Positions 57,899 through 64,000 of a stretch of 64,000 bases of DNA are shown here, one piece after another. Position 1 is the first letter of the stretch; each line of letters begins with the position of its first letter. Source of the stretch: Desulfobacca acetoxidans DSM 11109. GTDB taxonomy: Bacteria > Desulfobacterota > Desulfobaccia > Desulfobaccales > Desulfobaccaceae. A program made the translations under genes and the position numbers. The notes under the pieces were generated by a model. That model ran no database searches and was not told the DNA's origin. It saw only the letters and a program-made list of their open reading frames with translations. The stretch is taken from NCBI RefSeq assembly GCF_000195295.1, contig NC_015388.1, positions 3,130,001 through 3,194,000 of the forward strand, in the 5' to 3' direction.

Positions 57899-60708
57899 TT
57901 TAAGATTTCCTGCAAAAACTGCCCGGTGTACGAGTTTTTGGATCGCGCGACTTCCTCCGGGGTACCGCAGGTTACCAGCCTGCCGCCCCGTTCGCCACCC
58001 TCCGGTCCCAGGTCAAAGAGAAAATCCGCCGTTTTAACCACTTCCAGGTTATGTTCGATGACTACTACGGTGTTACCCGCCTCCACCAATTTATTTAATA
58101 CTATCAGGAGTTTTTCGATATCGGCCAAATGCAGTCCGGTGGTGGGCTCATCCAGAATATAGAGGGTTCTGCCGGTGGCCCGCTTGCTTAGTTCTCGGGA
58201 GAGTTTGATACGCTGGGCCTCGCCGCCGGAGAGGGTGGTCGCCGGCTGCCCCAATTGGATATAATCCAAACCCACTTCCGCCAGGGTAGCAAACTTGTTG
58301 CGCAACCCCGGGATATCCTGGAAAAAAATCTGGGCCTGAGCTACCGTCATCTCTAATACCTCGGCAATATTTTTCCCTTTCAACTTTACCTCCAAGGTAC
58401 TGGGATTAAACCGTTTACCCTGGCAAACCTCACACTTGACATAGACATCGGGAAGAAAATGCATGGCGATTTTGATGATGCCATCGCCTTCGCAATTCTC
58501 ACAGCGCCCCCCCCTCACATTAAAACTGAAACGCCCCGGTTTATACCCGCGAGCGCGGGCTTCGGGTAGACGGGCGAACAGGTCGCGCACGAGAGTGAAC
58601 AATCCGGTGTAGGTCGCCGGATTGGAACGAGGCGTCCGGCCAATAGGGCTCTGGTCGATATTAATCACTTTATCAATGTGCTCCAAACCCTGCAGGCGAT
58701 TAAAAGGCTCAGGGCGGTCTTTGGCCCGGTAAAACTTTTGGCACAAAGCCTTATACAAGGTATCCATAATCAACGTGCTCTTACCCGATCCCGACACTCC
58801 GGTGACACAGGTGAGCACCCCCAGGGGCAGTCGCAGGGTGACGTCTTTCAGGTTGTGGCCTCGAGCGCCTTCTAAAAGCAGGTACCCTTTGGGTGTCCGC
58901 CTTGGACTGGGAACCGGAATAGTGCGGCGGCCGGAGAGATAGGTGCCGGTCATTGAATCCGGGTGCTGACACAATTGCCGGGGCGAACCGCTGAAAACCA
59001 CTTCGCCCCCCTGGTTCCCGGCGCCAGGCCCCATATCGACCACATAATCGGCGCTCATGATAGTTTCCGGGTCATGCTCCACCACGATGACCGTGTTACC
59101 TAGATCACGCAGGGTTTTTAAGGTGCGCAAGAGCTGTAGGTTGTCTCGCTGATGCAACCCGATGCTGGGTTCGTCCAAAACATACAGCACTCCTGTGAGT
59201 TTGGAGCCGATCTGGGTGGCCAGCCGGATGCGCTGGCCTTCGCCGCCGGAAAGGGTGGCAGTGGCGCGGTTGAGGGTCAGATAGTCCAACCCCACATCTA
59301 ATAAGAACCCCAAGCGCTCGATAATCTCTTTGAGTACCCGTCGGCCGATAGTTAGTTGGTGGTCCGTCAGGATTAGACCTTTAAACCAGCTATGGCATTG
59401 ACCCACCGTTAATTGGGTAACCTCACTGATGTTGAGTTCCCCCAACCGGACCGCCAGTGCTTCCCGGCGGAGTCGGCCGCCTTGGCAGTCAGGACAAGGC
59501 TGTCTGTTCATGAAACGCTCGATCTCTTCCCGAATAAATGTCGAATCCGTATCCAAATAGCGCCGCTGCAGGTTGGGAAGGACCCCTTCAAATGATCGAT
59601 GTTCTACGGTGCGACGGCCGTTCCGTTCGGTTGGAAAGCCGATTTTCTCCTTCCCGGAACCATGCAGGAGGACGTGCTGCGCCTCTGGACTTAGCTCCTG
59701 AAAGGGGGTCCGGATTGAAAAGTTGTAGTGGTGTTCCAGTGCCTCCAGCATCTGTTGATGATACATAGACTGACGATTGGCCCAGGGGAGGATGGCGCCT
59801 TCCCGAATACTAAGATCAGGATCCGGAACTACCAACTCCGGATCAAGTACCAGTTGGGTACCCAAACCGCTGCAGGTCGGGCAGGCACCCTGGGGACTGT
59901 TAAAAGAAAACAATTGAGGCGTCAGCTCGGGATAACTAATGCCACAGGCCTCACAAGCAAAGCGTTCACTAAACAGTAATTCCTCGCCGTCTAACACGGC
60001 GATTTTCACGACGCCATCCGACAACCCCACCGCCAGCTCCAGGGAGTCAGTCAGCCGGGACTCAAGCCCGGATTTCACCACCAGCCGATCGATGAGGACT
60101 TCAATGGTGTGGCGCTTGTTCTTGTCCAGGATAATGGGTTCGTCCAGATCCAGCAGTTCACCGTTTATCCGAACGCGGCCGTAGCCTTCTAAGCGCAGAC
60201 GCTGCAGCAGCTTCTGATGCTCCCCTTTCTTATCGACGATCACCGGAGCCAACACACTCAGACGAGAGCCGGGAGGCAGGCTCATGATCTGTTCCACCAT
60301 CTGGGGCACACTCTGGGAGGCAATCGCCCGCCCGCATTGGTGACAATAGGGTACTCCCAGGCGGGCAAAGAGGAGCCGCAGATAATCGTAAATTTCCGTA
60401 GAAGTGGCTACCGTAGAACGGGGATTCTGACTGGCCTTGCGCTGCTCGATAGCAATGGCCGGGGAGAGTCCTTCGATGAAGTCCACATCCGGTTTGTCCA
60501 TCAGTTCCAGAAACTGGCGCGCATAGGCCGAGAGGGATTCCACATAGCGGCGCTGACCTTCGGCATAAATGGTATCGAAGGCCAGGGTTGATTTCCCCGA
60601 ACCACTCACCCCAGTAATGACAATAAGACTGTTGCGGGGCAGGGTCAGATCAATATTTTTCAGATTGTGTTCCCGAGCCCCTTTGATCAGAATATGTTGT
60701 GTGGACAT
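57895..60708 (-). CDS. uvrA: UvrABC excision nuclease subunit A
   Basis: A 937-residue damage-recognition ATPase of nucleotide excision repair. Two ABC modules carry Walker [15 protein letters not shown] and [14 protein letters not shown] and signatures [12 protein letters not shown] and [12 protein letters not shown]. Two zinc sites are visible ([11 protein letters not shown]...CPTCSGLG and [11 protein letters not shown]...CEVCQGKRF). The start [18 protein letters not shown] is preferred over one 13 residues longer. Length is normal. Confidence 0.97.
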   Translation of the reverse strand: MSTQHILIKGAREHNLKNIDLTLPRNSLIVITGVSGSGKSTLAFDTIYAEGQRRYVESLSAYARQFLELMDKPDVDFIEGLSPAIAIEQRKASQNPRSTVATSTEIYDYLRLLFARLGVPYCHQCGRAIASQSVPQMVEQIMSLPPGSRLSVLAPVIVDKKGEHQKLLQRLRLEGYGRVRINGELLDLDEPIILDKNKRHTIEVLIDRLVVKSGLESRLTDSLELAVGLSDGVVKIAVLDGEELLFSERFACEACGISYPELTPQLFSFNSPQGACPTCSGLGTQLVLDPELVVPDPDLSIREGAILPWANRQSMYHQQMLEALEHHYNFSIRTPFQELSPEAQHVLLHGSGKEKIGFPTERNGRRTVEHRSFEGVLPNLQRRYLDTDSTFIREEIERFMNRQPCPDCQGGRLRREALAVRLGELNISEVTQLTVGQCHSWFKGLILTDHQLTIGRRVLKEIIERLGFLLDVGLDYLTLNRATATLSGGEGQRIRLATQIGSKLTGVLYVLDEPSIGLHQRDNLQLLRTLKTLRDLGNTVIVVEHDPETIMSADYVVDMGPGAGNQGGEVVFSGSPRQLCQHPDSMTGTYLSGRRTIPVPSPRRTPKGYLLLEGARGHNLKDVTLRLPLGVLTCVTGVSGSGKSTLIMDTLYKALCQKFYRAKDRPEPFNRLQGLEHIDKVINIDQSPIGRTPRSNPATYTGLFTLVRDLFARLPEARARGYKPGRFSFNVRGGRCENCEGDGIIKIAMHFLPDVYVKCEVCQGKRFNPSTLEVKLKGKNIAEVLEMTVAQAQIFFQDIPGLRNKFATLAEVGLDYIQLGQPATTLSGGEAQRIKLSRELSKRATGRTLYILDEPTTGLHLADIEKLLIVLNKLVEAGNTVVVIEHNLEVVKTADFLFDLGPEGGERGGRLVTCGTPEEVARSKNSYTGQFLQEILN

Positions 60709-60747
60709 AAGATGGTTTAATGCTAAGGTATGATGATCAAAAGTCAA

Positions 60748-60771
60748 GTAGGGTGGGACTACCCACCCTAC
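60748..60771. repeat. Perfect hairpin between the E2 gene and uvrA
   Basis: GTAGGGTGGG-ACTA-CCCACCCTAC is a perfect 10-bp stem. On the minus strand it is followed by TTGACTTTTG, a weak T-run, so it might end the E2 transcript. It also looks like a widespread intergenic palindrome. Confidence 0.6.
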
Positions 60772-60805
60772 CTTTATCTAACTTTAAATCTAAATTTTTA
60801 ATTAT

Positions 60806-62062
60806 TCAGATCATAATCAGGGCTGGCTCTTCGACATACCCGATAAACTGTTGGATAAAGCGGGCCGCCTGGCCACCATCCACTACCCGATGGTCAAAAC
60901 TTAGGGAGATGGGTAAGACCTGCCGGATTTCGATGGTCCCCGCCCGCACCCGAGGCAATTCCTGGACCCGGCCAAGACCAATTATAGCCACTTCCGGATA
61001 ATTAATTACCGGGGTGCCAAAAATTCCCCGAATGGCACCGTAATTGGTAATGGTAAAAGAGCCGCCCTGCAGGTCGGCCAGATCAATACTACGGTCCCGG
61101 GCCTTGGCAGAAAGGTCCTGAATCTCCCGGGCCAGCTCCAAGATGCCCTTATCCCCGGCATTTTTGATAACCGGTACCATCAGACCTTCGGCAGTGTCGG
61201 TAGCAATACCAATATTATAGTATTTTTTCAAAATGATATCTTCAGACTCTTCATCCAGGGTGGCGTTGAGATAAGGGTGATCTTTTAAAGCAGCTACCAC
61301 CGCCCGGACAAGAAAAGGAAGCAGCGTCAGATGCACTGCCTGGTTTACAACCAAGGCCCGCGCCCGCTCTCTCAGTCGCTGCAATTCTGTAATATCGGCT
61401 TCATCGGTGGCCGTCACGGTCACCGCAGTCTGCTGGGAGCGGCTGACATTACGGGCTATGGTCTTGCGCAAACCCTTAAAAGGGACATGATCAATATATC
61501 CGAAAAAATCATATTTTTTAACCTTACGGGCAGTTGGTTTGAGCTCTGAAACCGCAACCTCTTTGGGGGTAGTTTCACCGGGGGGAGATTTTGACACCGC
61601 AACGGACCCGGCAGCAGCCGCAGCCTGACGGACATCGCTTTCCAGGATGCGCCCCTCCCTACCGCTACCGGTTACTGTGGCCAGATCAAGGCCTAGTTCT
61701 TTGGCCAACTGCCTGACCACCGGGGTCGCCAGGATAGACCGGACCGGCGCTTCTTCGGCAGGCGCCTCTTCCAGGACCCCCACCACACCGACGCCCACCG
61801 GGGAAGCCGGAATCACGGTCTCTGTCAATTCTGCCAGTACAATAAAGACTTCCCCGACGTGAATGACCGCCCCTTCCGAAAATTTCAACTCCGATACCAC
61901 CCCATCCCCAGGTGCAGGAATCTCAACAATAGCTTTGTCGGTTTCGATGCGAGCTAAAGGCTGTCCTTCCTTTACTCGGTCGCCTTCCTGAACCAGCCAA
62001 GCCAGGAGTTCCCCTTCGGTCAAACCCTCCCCCACGTCCGGAAGTTTAAATTCTAATGCCAT
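60806..62062 (-). CDS. 2-oxoacid dehydrogenase E2 (dihydrolipoamide acyltransferase)
   Basis: A 418-residue protein. One N-terminal lipoyl domain (1-75) has the target Lys in ETDKAIVEIP. An Ala/Pro linker follows, then a peripheral-subunit binding domain (ATPVVRQLAKELGLDLATVTGSG...GRILESDV, about 112-150) and the catalytic domain with SFDHRVVDGGQAARF. It transfers acyl groups from lipoyl to CoA in pyruvate, branched-chain or 2-oxoglutarate dehydrogenase complexes. E1 and E3 genes are not next to it, so the substrate is uncertain. Confidence 0.93.
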   Translation of the reverse strand: MALEFKLPDVGEGLTEGELLAWLVQEGDRVKEGQPLARIETDKAIVEIPAPGDGVVSELKFSEGAVIHVGEVFIVLAELTETVIPASPVGVGVVGVLEEAPAEEAPVRSILATPVVRQLAKELGLDLATVTGSGREGRILESDVRQAAAAAGSVAVSKSPPGETTPKEVAVSELKPTARKVKKYDFFGYIDHVPFKGLRKTIARNVSRSQQTAVTVTATDEADITELQRLRERARALVVNQAVHLTLLPFLVRAVVAALKDHPYLNATLDEESEDIILKKYYNIGIATDTAEGLMVPVIKNAGDKGILELAREIQDLSAKARDRSIDLADLQGGSFTITNYGAIRGIFGTPVINYPEVAIIGLGRVQELPRVRAGTIEIRQVLPISLSFDHRVVDGGQAARFIQQFIGYVEEPALIMI

Positions 62063-62094
62063 GGCATCCTCACCTGATGATTATCATCTAGCAA

Positions 62095-62934
62095 TTATTT
62101 CAGTTCGAGTTTCTGATTTGCAGTCTCTGACGCCATGAATTCAAGGGACAGGGCATAGCGAACCTTATTGGCCTTCTCCTCATTGTGCTGCAGGATTTGG
62201 TGCTGCAGCAATAAGGTCAGGTATGTCCACGCAGTCTTCTTATTCAGGCGGAAGTGAGCTTCGAAATCCAGAAGACGAAACCACTGTCCTTGGGTTTCCA
62301 CCAAAAACTTTAACAATCCCGGGGGGGAAAGTTTGCGATTAGCCTGATGAGGTAAAGGCAGTTGGTCAAGGGCGCGTCGCAAGACACTTTCCTGCACTGG
62401 CTGAAAAGGAATAACCACAGAAGCCGTTTCCGTCGGCGAGATAAAGGGGGGGCAGGCATCTCCCGGTGACAACCACTCCCCTTGGAGACGGTGAAAGTAA
62501 TAAGCCACCTCGTGTTCGATAATCTGCACCAAACGAAAAAATTGAGACAGGCTGATCTGCCCGGCCAATCGTTGGACCAGAAAATTTTTTACCGCCTTTT
62601 TGACATAACTGGTCCGTTCCAAAGTATTCCCCGGCAGATGTTCGGCTTCGAGTATAACCTGAAAGAACATGCCAGCTACCAGAGTGGTATCGAGTCCTCG
62701 AGAATTACCGGCCTGATAGGAATATCCCTTGGCGGCAGCAGAGCGCCGCCCCGGAAAATCCAGGATTGCAGCCTCTTGGACTCCCAGATGTTCTTTGACT
62801 GCCAGTCCGCCGGGATTGGCTGCCCAGAGTCGAAAATCTTGGTCAAAGGAAGAAGTCTGCCTTGGCGCCAGTATCTGCAGGGCGTTGTGACTCATGGCAT
62901 ACACTGCGGCTAAACGAGCTTCTTGTCGGGACAC
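62095..62934 (-). CDS. Protein of unknown function with a likely C-terminal winged helix
   Basis: A 279-residue soluble protein. The N-terminal part is helical and contains FPGRRSAAAKGYSYQAGN. A central stretch (LSQFFRLVQIIEHEVAYYF) precedes a proline-rich linker. The last about 80 residues (GLLKFLVETQGQWFRLLDFEAHF, KKTAWTYLTLLLQHQIL) look like a winged-helix domain with a following wing, as in small regulators. No family recognised. It lies between the E2 gene and a sigma-54 activator, all on the minus strand; a regulatory role is possible. Confidence 0.65.
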   Translation of the reverse strand: MSRQEARLAAVYAMSHNALQILAPRQTSSFDQDFRLWAANPGGLAVKEHLGVQEAAILDFPGRRSAAAKGYSYQAGNSRGLDTTLVAGMFFQVILEAEHLPGNTLERTSYVKKAVKNFLVQRLAGQISLSQFFRLVQIIEHEVAYYFHRLQGEWLSPGDACPPFISPTETASVVIPFQPVQESVLRRALDQLPLPHQANRKLSPPGLLKFLVETQGQWFRLLDFEAHFRLNKKTAWTYLTLLLQHQILQHNEEKANKVRYALSLEFMASETANQKLELK

Positions 62935-63097
62935 ACTGACCTCTTAAGTGAATACCTCAAAAATACAAATCCTCATATTCTGAGGAACACAACGAAGCAT
63001 GAAAACAGAACCGTGGCTGCTGCTCACAATAATATTTTTTCTGCTCACCGCCCACTGCCCACTGTTTTTATATAAACCTGGAAAGATAGGCTTTCGG

Positions 63098-64000
63098 TTA
63101 AGGAGATGAACGGCTGATTTTCTGTTTCTTGATTTTCTCCACCAGGGTGGTTCGATTGAGCCGAAGCAACTGCGCCGCCTGGTTTTTGACCCAACCGGTC
63201 TGTTTCAAAGCCTTGATAATCAGCTGCCGTTCGAAGTCTGACACCATTTTTTGGAGCGGCAGACCACCTACGGGTATTTCAGCGCTGAATCTCATCGCTT
63301 CTTGCGGGGTGAGCTGCAGGTGTTCCGGCAGGTCATGGGCATCTATTATTTCACCCTCAGACAGAATTACCATACGCTCAATAAGGTTTTCCAATTCTCG
63401 CACGTTGCCCGGCCAGGCATAGTCTTCGAGGAGGCGCATGGCAGCAGGCGATATCCGGATGGTCGGTTTCTTCCTTTTACGACTGAATTCCTGGATAAAG
63501 TAATTCACCAGGATGGGGATATCGGAGCGGCGCTGGCGCAGCGGTGGAATAATGATGGGAATAACGTTCAACCGGTAATACAAATCCTCTCTGAACCTGC
63601 CGGTCTGGACCAGTTCCTGAAGGTCTCGGTTCGTAGCGGCAATGACCCGGATATCCACTTTTAGGGTTTTCTGGCCGCCGATGCGTTCAAATTGATGGTC
63701 CTGCAAGACCCTCAGGATTTTAACCTGCAGGTTGGGACTCATATCACCGATCTCATCAAGGAAAATAGTTCCTCCATGGGCCTGCTCAAAACGTCCGATG
63801 CGGGTGCGAATTGCATGAGTGAAGGCACCCCGTTCGTGCCCGAACAATTCGCTCTCCAACAAATCTTCGGGGATGGCCCCGCAATTCACCGGAATGAGAG
63901 GGTTGGCCTGCCGTGAGCTGTTGTAATGTATAGCCCGAGCCACCAACTCCTTGCCGGTCCCCGATTCACCCAGGATCAACACCGTGCTGTCGGTATCCGC
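63098..64000 (-). CDS. Sigma-54-dependent transcriptional activator, partial (N-terminus outside the window)
   Basis: The central AAA+ domain and the C-terminal HTH are present. Walker A is [13 protein letters not shown], the sigma-54 contact loop reads GAFTHA instead of GAFTGA, Walker B is [12 protein letters not shown], and sensor and arginine-finger regions follow ([35 protein letters not shown]). The Fis-type HTH is [25 protein letters not shown]. The frame is still open at 64000, so the receiver or sensory domain lies outside. An internal ATG within the Walker A region is not the true start. Confidence 0.93.
   Translation of the reverse strand, partial: ADTDSTVLILGESGTGKELVARAIHYNSSRQANPLIPVNCGAIPEDLLESELFGHERGAFTHAIRTRIGRFEQAHGGTIFLDEIGDMSPNLQVKILRVLQDHQFERIGGQKTLKVDIRVIAATNRDLQELVQTGRFREDLYYRLNVIPIIIPPLRQRRSDIPILVNYFIQEFSRKRKKPTIRISPAAMRLLEDYAWPGNVRELENLIERMVILSEGEIIDAHDLPEHLQLTPQEAMRFSAEIPVGGLPLQKMVSDFERQLIIKALKQTGWVKNQAAQLLRLNRTTLVEKIKKQKISRSSP

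Overview
The window looks like a chromosome segment from a deltaproteobacterium (Desulfobacterota), perhaps near the Desulfobacca/Syntrophobacterales group. This is an inference from gene content: a detached F0 gene set (atpZ-atpI-atpB-atpE), a B12-dependent ribonucleotide reductase, Rex, an rpsU-yqeY-mutS2-dnaG-rpoD run, a sigma-54 activator and a Gram-negative BamE-like lipoprotein. No sequence search was possible.

Region 1 (1-13.5 kb) is the unusual part. The 3' part of a 23S gene and a 5S gene (1-2446) are followed by a two-gene toxin-antitoxin (TA) module, then a decayed 5S 3' fragment. Next comes a large helicase-nuclease gene on the minus strand. It has an N-terminal IF2_N-like domain, an SF1 helicase core, a zinc ribbon and a C-terminal DUF559/MTES_1575-type nuclease, and an IS3-family element (7415-9068) splits it in two. 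A second, unrelated insertion sequence (about 10225-12076) lies just upstream of that gene. After it, a near-perfect copy of the last 395 bases of 23S, the spacer, 5S and the terminator reappears (12123-12802 = 1816-2494). A second, diverged TA module follows, whose toxin carries a nonsense codon, and then another 5S fragment.

Region 2 (13.4-26 kb) has an operon for a CsoR-type repressor and two P1B-type metal ATPases without HMA domains, an enoyl-CoA isomerase-like gene, lepA, an orphan DNA methyltransferase, and nrdJ with tandem NrdR boxes. A third TA module, of another family, sits directly downstream of nrdJ and is again followed by a copy of the nrdJ 3' end.

Region 3 (26-48 kb) is mostly housekeeping: an alpha/beta hydrolase, a YbhGFSR-like exporter with the two ATPase halves in separate genes, a glycosyltransferase, rnpB with a strong promoter, a coiled-coil zinc-ribbon protein, a Nif3 protein, a CAU tRNA, the rpoD-dnaG-mutS2-yqeY-rpsU run, a DUF434-like gene, a CbpA-like DnaJ and birA.

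Region 4 (48-64 kb) has an orphan DppC-type permease, a PIN-PhoH ATPase, a pyruvoyl-type histidine decarboxylase, a BamE-like lipoprotein, a multi-PAS histidine kinase, the F0 genes, rex, uvrA, a 2-oxoacid dehydrogenase E2, an unknown gene and the start-less part of a sigma-54 activator that runs off the window.

The most interesting observation is shared by the three TA modules. Each lies downstream of a host gene's 3' end in the same direction (5S, 5S, nrdJ). Each is followed, within a few bases of the toxin stop codon, by a diverged partial copy of that same 3' end. This suggests tiny TA-only cassettes that enter at gene ends and restore the gene they enter.
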